A stretch of 64,000 nucleotides of DNA from Ktedonosporobacter rubrisoli. GTDB lineage: Bacteria > Chloroflexota > Ktedonobacteria > Ktedonobacterales > Ktedonobacteraceae. Below are positions 17,935-26,421 of this stretch, piece by piece (position 1 is the first letter of the stretch; every line of letters starts with the position of its first letter). A program made the translations under genes and the position numbers. A model generated the notes under the pieces. That model had not been told where the DNA came from. It ran no database searches and was given only the letters and a program-made list of their open reading frames with translations. The DNA lies in assembly GCF_004208415.1 (NCBI RefSeq), contig NZ_CP035758.1, positions 9,672,001-9,736,000 on the forward strand, read 5' to 3'.

Positions 17935-19047
17935 TTAGTCTTTGGACCGAGGATCAAAGGCGTCACGCAATCCATCACCCAGGAAGGAGAACGCCAGCAC
18001 AATGAGCGCCAGAACAATGGAAGGAAGCAAAACCTCCCATGGATAAGTGTCAACGCGTCCTGCTGCATCTGAAATCATAAGGCCAATACTGGAGCCAGGC
18101 GATTGTACACCTAAACCAAGCAGGCTGATGCCAGCTTCACCCACGATGGTATTGGCTATATTTAGCGTAGAAGCAACGATTACGATGCTAAACAGGTTGG
18201 GAACGATATGCCGCAGAATAATTCTTGTATTGGCGGTTCCAGAGGTCCGCGCGGCTTCTACAAACTGCTGCTCTTTGATCTGCAGTGTCTGCCCACGGAC
18301 ATAACGTGCCATAATAGGCCAGGCCGTGAAGGCTAGAGCCATAGAAACGAGGAGGAGACGGGCATTGCCGTTGGGGCCAACTACCGGAATACTGCTTAGA
18401 TGATCGTCAGCCCAGGTGCCAAAGATACCTGTAAGCAAGATGACGAAGAGCAATCCTGGGAAGGCGAACATAATATCGGTAAAGCGTGCAAGAATATTGT
18501 CAATCCATCCGCCATAGTAACCCGCCAGAACGCCGATACTAATTCCTAATGTGATATCAACGATCTCAACCAGAATTGCCACACTCATCGAGACTAGCAG
18601 GCCTTGCATTAAGCGGGCAAACATGTCGCGTCCAATTGAATCTGTACCCAGCCAATGCTGTCCAGATATAAATTGGTCCTGTTGATCCAGCTCTTGATAG
18701 AATGGGTTATGGTATTTATCTGGTCCAACAGTGGCACCGCTAATAGGGCTTTGATAAGGGGACCCGATATGCTGATAGATTGGCGGCCCGAAAATTGCGA
18801 GGAGTATGAAGAATACGATCAGCGCGATACTTGCTACCGCCCGCTTGTCTCGCATAAGCCGCTTCATTGATTCCTGGAAAGGCGTAGGGGACTTTTTAGG
18901 TTCCTTTTCAGGCGAAATTTCATCTGATGGAGCAGTTAGAATGGTATTCTCTGCTAATCCTAACAGCTCTGGCTCCTCCGATAACCTGGAACCATCAGAA
19001 ATTGGTCGAGGTACACCAACACCCGTGTTTTTGTCTTGTGTATCCAT
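17935..19047 (-). CDS. oppC: Peptide ABC transporter permease, OppC/DppC type (copy 2)
   Basis: 370-residue permease, paralogue of the protein at 8623, with the same ~80-residue polar N-terminal extension (DTQDKNTG...EKEPKKSPTPFQESMKRL), first helix ASIALIVFFILLAIFGP, EAA loop EAARTSGTANTRIILRHIVPN and closing block LAFSFLGDGLRDAFDPRSKD that is identical to copy 1. Start ATG 19047, 20 bp after oppB. The extension is the less conserved part, so it is probably a linker. Confidence 0.92.
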   Translation of the reverse strand: MDTQDKNTGVGVPRPISDGSRLSEEPELLGLAENTILTAPSDEISPEKEPKKSPTPFQESMKRLMRDKRAVASIALIVFFILLAIFGPPIYQHIGSPYQSPISGATVGPDKYHNPFYQELDQQDQFISGQHWLGTDSIGRDMFARLMQGLLVSMSVAILVEIVDITLGISIGVLAGYYGGWIDNILARFTDIMFAFPGLLFVILLTGIFGTWADDHLSSIPVVGPNGNARLLLVSMALAFTAWPIMARYVRGQTLQIKEQQFVEAARTSGTANTRIILRHIVPNLFSIVIVASTLNIANTIVGEAGISLLGLGVQSPGSSIGLMISDAAGRVDTYPWEVLLPSIVLALIVLAFSFLGDGLRDAFDPRSKD

Positions 19048-19067
19048 GTGTCTGTATCTCCCTGCTC

Positions 19068-20027
19068 CTAGTGGATTTTAATGCGTGGGTCAACGACTGT
19101 GTAGAGGATATCGGAGATAAGGTTCCCGATGACTACAGCGACAGCCAGTATAACGGTAGTAGCCTGAATAACCGGGTAATCTCGCGAGTTCACGGATGTG
19201 ATGGTGATCTGAGCAATGCCAGGGATGTTAAAGATCTGCTCAATAAAGAATGAGCCAGTGACGATTAAGCCCAGAGTAAAGCCAAAGACGGTCACCAGGG
19301 GAATTAAGGCATTTCGTAGTGCATGGCGGTAGATAACAATACGCTCTACCAGGCCCTTTGCACGTGCTGTGCGAATATAGTCTTGCCGTAATATTTCCAG
19401 GGTACTGGTGCGAGCAAGCCGCGCAATATATGCCAGCCCAGCAACTGCAAAGACTAAGATTGGTGCTATTTTAAATTGCAAGTCGTTCCATGTATACTGC
19501 CAGGGTGTGCCCCAACTTGAGACGGGCCAGGTTCCTCCCGTGTGCTGGTCAATCCAGACAATAATAACCTGAACTACGACGGCTAGAACGAATACTGGAA
19601 TGGCATACAGGAAGAGCATGATTCCCATATTGGTTGTGTCGAGCCAGGTATTGGCCTTCAAGGCGGAGAAGACACCCAACGGAATGCCTACAGCCATCTG
19701 GATGAAAATAGCCCAGAAGCCTAGCTCAAACGATACCGGTACTCCGCCTTTGAGGATATCCCACACGTCTCGATCTTGTTGTGTAAAGGAGAGCCCGAAA
19801 TCAAAATGGAGTAGGCGAACAAGAAAGTTAAAGTACTGTTGGTACCAGGGCAAATCCAGCCCGTAGGCATGCTTGAGTTGGAGATAAAGCCTCATATTAA
19901 AGTGCTGGCCTAGCAGCGTGTGAATAGGGTCCCCCGGTGCAAAATACCCCATAATAAATGTAATAAAGGTTACACCGATGACAACAAATACGAGGCCAAC
20001 TAGCCTTTTTATTAAAAATTGTATCAT
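19068..20027 (-). CDS. oppB: Peptide ABC transporter permease, OppB/DppB type (copy 2)
   Basis: First gene of the oppBCDF operon; 319 residues, six membrane helices, N-terminus FLIKRLVGLVFVVIGVTFI and conserved MGYFAPGDPI. The cytosolic EAA-type loop is IRTARAKGLVERIVIYRHALRNA. It is of identical length to copy 1 and closely similar. AAGGGG lies upstream of ATG 20027, a weaker site than that of copy 1. None of the clear ECF-type motifs lies directly upstream; only a poor match can be found near 20400. Confidence 0.92.
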   Translation of the reverse strand: MIQFLIKRLVGLVFVVIGVTFITFIMGYFAPGDPIHTLLGQHFNMRLYLQLKHAYGLDLPWYQQYFNFLVRLLHFDFGLSFTQQDRDVWDILKGGVPVSFELGFWAIFIQMAVGIPLGVFSALKANTWLDTTNMGIMLFLYAIPVFVLAVVVQVIIVWIDQHTGGTWPVSSWGTPWQYTWNDLQFKIAPILVFAVAGLAYIARLARTSTLEILRQDYIRTARAKGLVERIVIYRHALRNALIPLVTVFGFTLGLIVTGSFFIEQIFNIPGIAQITITSVNSRDYPVIQATTVILAVAVVIGNLISDILYTVVDPRIKIH

Positions 20028-20479
20028 ATGACCTGCACCCCTTTTGCTGATTTGTGAGACACCGGGATATAAAAGTGCCTCTGTTGGTCATTCCATACAT
20101 AAATGCATGGCTTGTGTGTGTTAGGCGCTGAGAAACACCTATAGAATGCTGTGGCACCTGAGTCATTCATAGATAAATCTCGATAACTACTAGAAGCAGG
20201 CATTACAGTAGTTGGCTTTTTCTTATTCTATGTGACATCGTTATGCTTGTCAAGCGAACGCTTGAGTAAACATAAGTACATCCGTCCCTGGTGCCAGGCC
20301 AACTCATGTTGCTCGTTGCTTCTCCCTGTACGATATACTCTTTTTAATTAGAATCGGACTAGATCGACTATAGGAGAAGAGAAAGTCCTCCCTCTCTTAT
20401 ACGTGAAGTATAGATATGATTGACAACCTACGAGACTTCTACATTTGCACATGCTGGATCTGCTAAGGTGTAGGCTTTG
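20028..20479. other. Intergenic region upstream of oppB copy 2
   Basis: No gene recognised. A weak relative of the ECF-like motif may exist around 20400-20426 on the minus strand (TGTCA near CGTA with 14-15 bases between), but it shares too few positions to call. Confidence 0.3.
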
Positions 20480-21240
20480 CTCCGGTGATTTGGAGCTGCG
20501 GTACCCCTGCATTCAGGGCGAAACCTGAAACGTGGGTTAGCGCAATCCATGCGCCGTTTGTTGTTCCGAAAGAAGCTATGGCTACATCATTGACTAACTC
20601 CTGTTCAAGTTGGTTATTAGCTACCAGGCTTGCCATAGATCTTGCACCAGATCTGCCTGAACCATCCCGTTTCGTAACTTCTGTGGCGCGGCAGTATCTG
20701 CGCCGTTATTTTGTTCGGGATGGGTAGCCGATAAATCTTTGCCACGCTAAAGGGTTATCCAGCCTTGTGAATCTGGATAGTCTACTGGCTCAGCCAGCCA
20801 GGAAAAAGTGAAAGGGATTATTGGTATTTTGCTTATTGTACCAGATATTCGGGGCAACCTCGCCCAATTTGGCGAAGGGGCCCGGGTTTGTTAGCCATAT
20901 TTGCTAGTATGCTGTAACTTTGTCCCTTATTGCCGCATTTTCACTGCTGTATGGGTCAGGGTGATGGAGGAATGCTGGCTGATGTTGCGATAAACCAGCT
21001 TCTTGCATACCCTGCTGTAGCAGCGGTCTGGCCTTCTGTAGATCGTCAGCTGTCCCTTTGGTGCCATCGGGACCTGTTAATTTAGGATTATAGCCGGATT
21101 GGCTCTTCCGCACAATATGGTTGTGGCAATATTAGGAGCCTTTCCGGATTTTTTGCTTGATGTGATCCTTTTGATAGCCAGGCCAATGCTTGCCTACTAT
21201 GCATGTTGTCGAAGAGTTTCTGTGCAAAGTTCATGGCATA
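20480..21240 (-). pseudogene. Decayed SBP family 5 binding-protein gene
   Basis: Scattered minus-strand segments match the intact binding proteins in order but in different frames, with stops and deletions. Bases 20904-21113 encode a piece containing NPKLTGPDGTKGTADDLQKA, the same block as in the copies at 21622 and 23883. Bases 21120-21240 resemble the DNA for the block that ends in Y-x-MNY in the intact genes. Bases 20570-20650 encode NQLEQELVNDVA, matching the C-terminal QKIEQQLVNDVAW region. The N-terminal half and lipoprotein signal are not recognisable. The ECF-like motif D (21376) still stands upstream, a fossil of its promoter. Confidence 0.8.
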
Positions 21241-21375
21241 GTGTTAAGGCTAACCTTAATGCTTTCTCGTAAGTTTAGTTCCCCCTCTGTGTAGGCTGCC
21301 GCCTATTTGCTCATCCAGCTAAGCTTCCAGAATAATTCGCCTGAACATGACAGTTTGATGATGCTCTATATAGAT

Positions 21376-21402
21376 TACGTTTGCTACTTTCCTGATCTCA
21401 CA
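21376..21402 (-). promoter_or_regulatory. ECF-type promoter motif, site D
   Basis: Minus strand TGTGAGAT, 15 bases, CGTA, followed by AT-rich ATCTATATAGAGC. It stands upstream of the decayed binding-protein gene, so the promoter has outlived the gene it served. Confidence 0.6.
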
Positions 21403-21532
21403 CTGCATGAAAAATATTTAAACATGGAAAAACATCTTTGACTATATAAATATGCTATATTAATCTTAATTCTAAGCATATCTAAATAATGCCTGTTAGT
21501 CTGGACTTGCCGGAGAAAGAACGATAGCAAAA

Positions 21533-21566
21533 GAGGCAACGTCACCCATCCGAATAACGTTGCCTC
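21533..21566 (-). terminator. Terminator after SBP copy 3
   Basis: Perfect 10-bp stem GAGGCAACGT/ACGTTGCCTC with a 14-nt loop, about 55 bp after the minus-strand stop; on the minus strand it is followed by CTTTTGCTATCG. Confidence 0.7.
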
Positions 21567-21621
21567 ATAAATGCCATGCTTAACTCTACAGGGAAAAGGC
21601 TATAATCATCGCTACCATGCT

Positions 21622-23385
21622 CTATGAAGAGACTGTGGCGCTAGTGCAAGGCGTATCGGTTGAGATATAGACTTTCCCCCAATCCTCAGGATCGATCAGA
21701 CCTTGAGCGTTCTGGGCGGCTCCCTGCACACAAGGTTTGCGTAGCAGGACAGTTGTTTGCTGTTCTATAGGCAGCCAGGCCACGTAATTGACAAGCGCTT
21801 GCTCGATCTTGTTGACTGCCGCCAGGCGGGCATTGGGGTCCTGGATAACGTCAGCTTGCTCCATCTGGGCCTGTATAGCCTGCTGTGCCATAGCATCGGG
21901 GCCCTTATTCTGGCCAAAGTTCATGTTATTTTGGGCCGCGCCCTTATCGAATTGTAGGGTGGTCCAGTCCTGTGGATCGGGGTAGTCAGCGACCCAGGAC
22001 GGGCCGGCATAGAACTGCAAGGGATTATTGGCGCCTAAGCTCTCGTCGTTGAAAATGGCATTGAGGTCGATATCACTGGTCTTAACGTTGACACCCAGTA
22101 CCTGCTGCCACATCTGTTGCATGCTGGCGACTTCATCGCGCGCGGCCTGGACGCCTCCGCTAGCGTAGGTAAGCGTGATGGGAGGGAGCTGACTGGCGCT
22201 GCTATAGCCATCTTCCTGCAAGCCTTGCTGGAACAGCTCTTTGGCCTTCTGTGGATCGCCTGCTGTGCCTTTGACGCCAGCCGGTCCGGTTAATGCAGGA
22301 TCATAGCCATACTGGCCCTGTGGCACAATATGGTTGGTGGGAATATAGGAGCCCTTCCAGATCTTGCTGGTGATCAGATCTTTGTTGATGGCAAGGGCGA
22401 AGGCCTGGCGGATTTTGGTGTTGTCGAAAGGCTTCTGGTTGTAGTTCATCGCATAATAGCTGATGGTCAGGAAGGGTTGTTGGTGGAAATCGCTGCGATG
22501 CTTGTCTGAGGCGAAGTTGGAAAGAGGAATAGTGGCATCGTCAAGACGGTTGACCAGGTAATCCTTGCGTGTCGTATCGGCATCCTTGTAGAAGGGAGCG
22601 ATGACTTCCTTGAGCTGGGGCTGAGCGCCAAAGTAGTTGGGGTTGGGAATCATGTCAATATCTTTGTTAAGCATGTAAGATTTGACCTTGAAGGGACCAG
22701 AGCCGCCACCTTCGCTCAGATGATCTGTAAATTTGGAGGTAAATTCGCCGTATTTCTGGACCAGGCTCTTTTCAACGACAAAGGAGCACTGGAAAGCCAG
22801 GGAGTCAAGGAAGTAGGCAATTGGTTTGCTAAGCTTAATAGTGATCGTGTTATCATCGGGGGTGATCAGGCTATCCCCGATCAAGGTCTTCATCTGTCCA
22901 TTGTTTACCTTCTCCTGATCTTTGATGTACTTGAGGTAATAAGCGGCGGTAGGCGACTTGAGCTGTGGCTGAAAAGCACGATCAATGCTATAGGCCACAT
23001 CATGGGAGGTGAGCGGAGTGCCGTCGCTGAACTTGAGATTAGGTTTGAGGTGGAAGGTGTAAGAGAGCCCGTCTGCAGATTTATCCCAGGATTTGGCGAG
23101 CTCAGGCTGGACCTTGAGGTTATCGTCAAGAACGACAAGGCCGCTATAGATCATGTTGATAGCGGAGGCAGAATAAAAATCGGTAGCCTTAGCCGGGTCC
23201 AGAGAATCGAAATTGGCAATACTTGCGGTTGGTATGGTGGTAATAAGCACTTGCTTGTTCTCGGGAGCTTTTGTGTGTGCTGTTGATGGGGCGGTGCTGG
23301 TGCTACTGTTTCCGCCACCACAAGCTGCGATGAGCAGCGTCAGCAGGAAGAAGACAGGCAATAGAGCCTTCGATGTGGGTTTCAT
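21622..23385 (-). CDS. Peptide-binding lipoprotein, SBP family 5 (copy 3)
   Basis: 587-residue binding lipoprotein. I start it at ATG 23385 because that gives a proper signal peptide (MKPTSKALLPVFFLL...) with LIAAC lipobox (Cys22) and an AAGGAG site 12 bases upstream; a longer frame reaches 23454 with a polar, non-signal N-terminus. Family blocks: LKFSDGTPLTSHDVAYSIDR, MNYNQKPFDNTKIRQAFALA, the C-terminal WLPIEQQTTVLLRKP and IDPEDWGKVYIS. It is more diverged from copies 1 and 2 than they are from each other, and closer to copy 4 and to the decayed gene. It is a single-gene unit with its own upstream motif (23600) and terminator. Confidence 0.92.
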   Translation of the reverse strand: MKPTSKALLPVFFLLTLLIAACGGGNSSTSTAPSTAHTKAPENKQVLITTIPTASIANFDSLDPAKATDFYSASAINMIYSGLVVLDDNLKVQPELAKSWDKSADGLSYTFHLKPNLKFSDGTPLTSHDVAYSIDRAFQPQLKSPTAAYYLKYIKDQEKVNNGQMKTLIGDSLITPDDNTITIKLSKPIAYFLDSLAFQCSFVVEKSLVQKYGEFTSKFTDHLSEGGGSGPFKVKSYMLNKDIDMIPNPNYFGAQPQLKEVIAPFYKDADTTRKDYLVNRLDDATIPLSNFASDKHRSDFHQQPFLTISYYAMNYNQKPFDNTKIRQAFALAINKDLITSKIWKGSYIPTNHIVPQGQYGYDPALTGPAGVKGTAGDPQKAKELFQQGLQEDGYSSASQLPPITLTYASGGVQAARDEVASMQQMWQQVLGVNVKTSDIDLNAIFNDESLGANNPLQFYAGPSWVADYPDPQDWTTLQFDKGAAQNNMNFGQNKGPDAMAQQAIQAQMEQADVIQDPNARLAAVNKIEQALVNYVAWLPIEQQTTVLLRKPCVQGAAQNAQGLIDPEDWGKVYISTDTPCTSATVSS

Positions 23386-23599
23386 GCCTGAAGGTTTCTC
23401 CTTAATTCTAACTGAAACTAAATACGAGGGATGGGCATTGGTGGTAGACGTCAAAGAAGTTTGCCATTTGCCAGACTTAATGCTTCAAGCCTCCTCTCTC
23501 AGGGTCTCACGTTTATCACAACATAAGGTTTTTGCGGTAATAGAAGGTGTTGAACAAATGTACGCTAAACATGTAAATTAAGCATTGACATATTTATAT

Positions 23600-23626
23600 T
23601 ACGCTTTGATGTAACTAAACATCACA
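23600..23626 (-). promoter_or_regulatory. ECF-type promoter motif, site E
   Basis: Minus strand TGTGATGT, 15 bases, CGTA, then AATATAAATATG. It differs from the other four sites at two positions but keeps TGTGA, the spacing and the CGTA box; about 215 bp before SBP copy 3. Confidence 0.5.
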
Positions 23627-23838
23627 ATAAGAAGACATTACTAAATGGCATAAAAAAAGAATTGCCGAACCTTGTCCAACCCTAGCTCTAGATATATGAT
23701 TTTAGATAAAGATAACTCGTCTGAGTGAGCATATAGAAGATTTGAGTATGAGATGGGGATATTGGCAATTCATGCTGTGCTGAATAGGATTAAGCGCCGC
23801 ATAGATGCGCAAGCGGAAGGGCTCTTTCTGGTAAGAAA

Positions 23839-23878
23839 GAGGATTGGCCATTGCCTGCAAGAATTACAGCCAATCCTC
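23839..23878 (-). terminator. Terminator after SBP copy 4
   Basis: 10-bp stem GAGGATTGGC/GCCAATCCTC with a 20-nt loop, followed on the minus strand by TCTTTCTTACC. It lies just after the present stop codon at 23883 and closer still to the ancestral stop expected at 23911. Confidence 0.65.
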
Positions 23879-23882
23879 GTTG

Positions 23883-25634
23883 TCAGAAGTGCCAAGCTAT
23901 GCCAGGGGATTTACTGGACGCGATAGATCTTTGCCCAATCGTCGGGGGAACAATGTTCTGCGCGTTATCGACGATTCCTACAATGTTGGGAGTGCGCAAG
24001 ATCACAGTGGTGATTTGTTCCATAGGTATCCAGGCCACGTCGTTGACAAGCTGCTGCTCTATTTTTTGATAGCTCTGGATGCGCCCGTCTTGCTGAAAAT
24101 TGCTATCCGCTGCCTCCATTTGTTGTTGAAGGGCCTTTTGTTGAGCTGCATTCGCACTATCGTTTTGCCCATAATTCATATTATTGTTGGGAGAACCGAC
24201 ATCAAACTGACGTGTTAGCCAGTCCTGCGCATCGGGGTACTCGCCTATCCAGGCCAGGCCCCAGAACTGCAAGCCATTCTTGTTGTTTGTTGCACCTGTC
24301 ACTTTATCTAGCAGCGTATCGTAGTCGACAGGATCGGTGGCGACAGTTACCTGTAAGACTTTTTTCCACATCTCAACCAGCGCTGGGACCTCATTGGCGA
24401 TGTTGGGAATATCTTTTGCGTAGGTCAGGGTGATAGCAGGCATTTTGGATACATCTGACCACCCTTCCTCTTGTAAGCCCTGTTTTAGCAAGGCCTGGGC
24501 CTTAGATGCATCGCCGCTCAGGCCTTGCGTGCCATCTGGACCTGTAAGCTTGGGGTTATAGCCAGCCATGCCCTGGGGCACGATATGGTTAGTTGGCGCT
24601 ACTGTGCCCTTCCAGACGTTATTTGCTATGCTGGTTTTATCGATAGCCAGAGCAAAGGCCTGGCGAATGTGAATATTGTCGAAGGGCTTTACCAGGTAAT
24701 TCATTGTGTAATAGTTTGTCCATAGAGCCGGGATCTGGAAGAAGTCGGGGCGCTTCTTGTCGGTTGCAAAGGAAGCGATAGGAACCCCTGAAGTGTCAAC
24801 TTTATTGTTCTGGTAGGCCTGGTAAGCCTCATCTGGCGTGTGAAAGAAAGTGAATATGACCTTCTGCAGTTGTGGCTTGTCATTATAATAAGCGGCGTTA
24901 GGTACAAAAGTTATTCCCTGATGGTGTGTATACTGCGCGACTTTGAAAGGTCCAGAACTGCCGCCTTCGTTCAAGTGATCGGTGAATTGAGTTCCATATT
25001 TATCAATCAGTTTCTTTTCGACGACATAGGAGCTAGGGTAAGCGAGCATAGCTAGAAAGTAGGCAGCTTTTTGCCTGGTGGTGATAACTAGCGTGTTTGG
25101 ATCGGGAGTTTTCAAGCTATCTCCGATGAGGGTCTGAATTTTGCCTGCAAGTAGCTTGTCGGAGTCTTTGACCAGCCCTAGATAGATAGGGGCTATTCTT
25201 GATTGTGTTTTGGGTTGTAATGAGCGATCGATGCTATAGGCCACGTCGGCTGAGGTAAGGGCTGTGCCATCGCTAAATTTAAGGTTAGGCCTGAGATGAA
25301 ACGTCCAGGTCAGACCATCATCTCCCATCTCCCATGAACGCGCGAGCTGAGGATGCACCTGGAGCTTATCGTCAAGCTGTACCAGCCCTGTGAACATCAT
25401 CTGGATAGCATTAATGGAAGCCGTGTCATGGGCCAGAGCCGGGTCCAGGGTGTCAAAGTCCGAGATTCCTGTCTCGGAGATCGTGAAAACCTGTTTGTTG
25501 GCTGGGGCCTTTTCCAATTTTTTTGCCTGATCGTTGTTTCCGCCTCCAAAAATATCGCAGGAAACCAGCAATAGAGATAGGAAACAGAGCACCATAGCCA
25601 GAAGTTTTAGTCTATATTTCTTCCTGAGAAGCAT
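23883..25634 (-). CDS. Peptide-binding lipoprotein, SBP family 5 (copy 4), C-terminus frameshifted
   Basis: 583-residue binding lipoprotein: signal peptide ending in LLLVSC (Cys26), mature domain with ISDFDTLDPALAHDTAS, LKFSDGTALTSADVAYSIDR and FDNIHIRQAFALAIDK. AAAGGAG precedes ATG 25634. The last ~19 residues (after NAQNIVPP) do not match the family. In the next frame the DNA reads DDWAKIYRVQ and stops at 23911, exactly like the DDWSKIYISQ ends of copies 1 and 2. The DNA at this point has CCCCC where six C would keep frame. Either one C was lost or it is a sequencing error. The change affects only the extreme C-terminus, so the protein may still work. The usual upstream motif is absent; remnants of a possible insertion element lie there instead. 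Confidence 0.9.
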   Translation of the reverse strand: MLLRKKYRLKLLAMVLCFLSLLLVSCDIFGGGNNDQAKKLEKAPANKQVFTISETGISDFDTLDPALAHDTASINAIQMMFTGLVQLDDKLQVHPQLARSWEMGDDGLTWTFHLRPNLKFSDGTALTSADVAYSIDRSLQPKTQSRIAPIYLGLVKDSDKLLAGKIQTLIGDSLKTPDPNTLVITTRQKAAYFLAMLAYPSSYVVEKKLIDKYGTQFTDHLNEGGSSGPFKVAQYTHHQGITFVPNAAYYNDKPQLQKVIFTFFHTPDEAYQAYQNNKVDTSGVPIASFATDKKRPDFFQIPALWTNYYTMNYLVKPFDNIHIRQAFALAIDKTSIANNVWKGTVAPTNHIVPQGMAGYNPKLTGPDGTQGLSGDASKAQALLKQGLQEEGWSDVSKMPAITLTYAKDIPNIANEVPALVEMWKKVLQVTVATDPVDYDTLLDKVTGATNNKNGLQFWGLAWIGEYPDAQDWLTRQFDVGSPNNNMNYGQNDSANAAQQKALQQQMEAADSNFQQDGRIQSYQKIEQQLVNDVAWIPMEQITTVILRTPNIVGIVDNAQNIVPPTIGQRSIASSKSPGIAWHF

Positions 25635-25701
25635 GGGAGAAATCTCCTTTAGAAACCATTTATTTTACGTACCCGGCATATCTCTCTCCTGACCCGCATT
25701 T

Positions 25702-25960
25702 TCACAGAAGTCGAGCCAGAAAGCCCCACCGCTTGAGCGCGGGGAGCAATGGCCGTTCCTTTTCTCTGTAGGCACGCTTAACAGCGCGGTTCGAGAGCTG
25801 CGGGCTGTCGTCGCACCCGCAAGTCGGAGCTTTGGCGCCCTGCTATCATAGGCTCCCAAGAGCCTGAGCCTGGTCATGATCGGAGCCTGCAGAGAGGGAC
25901 CGGTCCACACTGCAAGCTCTCGGTTTGAACCGGAAGTTCATGACAAGATCCGCTAAAGCC
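25702..25960 (-). mobile_element. Possible degraded IS200/IS605-type (TnpB-side) end
   Basis: On the minus strand one frame encodes a Cys-Gly-Cys-Asp segment followed by a basic AVKRAYREKERPLLP-like tail and a stop at 25702, with two in-frame stops just upstream. A GC-rich imperfect hairpin (CCCC..CGC TTGA GCG.GGGG) lies at about 25718-25742. Basic Cys-containing tails followed by GC-rich hairpins are usual at the right end of IS605-family elements carrying tnpB. There is no intact transposase and no clear target site, so this is a weak call. It lies between SBP copy 4 and the next gene, where the promoter motif seen in sister copies is missing. Confidence 0.3.
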
Positions 25961-26421
25961 TGGCATCTAGTTATACGCTTAAGCGCGAAGTATACTGCTT
26001 GTTTTAGCATAAATGGTTGCCTATGATTGAGCGTGCATATCAAGAGAGGTTATGGATCGCCCACTCGTCCTATAGATGAAGGGTGCTACGGGCTGCGAAA
26101 ATAATATACAGGTTGAAGCTGTGGCCAGAGAGCTCCTTGGGACTCACAGCAGAGAAGGGTAGAGCGGAGGAATGGGAGCCAGTGCTTAAACGGGATCTGG
26201 CCTTAACAGAAGTGAATAATAGCTAACCTGAGTAGTGACAAATCCCCAACCTGCTCAATGCGTCAAGGAGAGAGCATAAGCGTTGCTTGCCAAGCGTTTG
26301 CTCATACGCCCGCTCTCTCCCTGATATTACGCGCCTCCAGTACCCATCTCTATGTGAGCCTCAGGCTATTGCAGCGTCTCTGGTTTAAGCTTATTCAGGC
26401 TTACCAATACCTGAATGCTCA
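25961..26421. other. Intergenic region after frameshifted gene
   Basis: No supported gene. Two overlapping short frames exist but show no family features. A TCACA occurs near 26131 without the rest of the ECF-like motif. Confidence 0.3.

Noticed and set aside
25780..25830. tRNA-like GGTTCGA arm
   Set aside because: No acceptor, D or anticodon arms could be folded around it.
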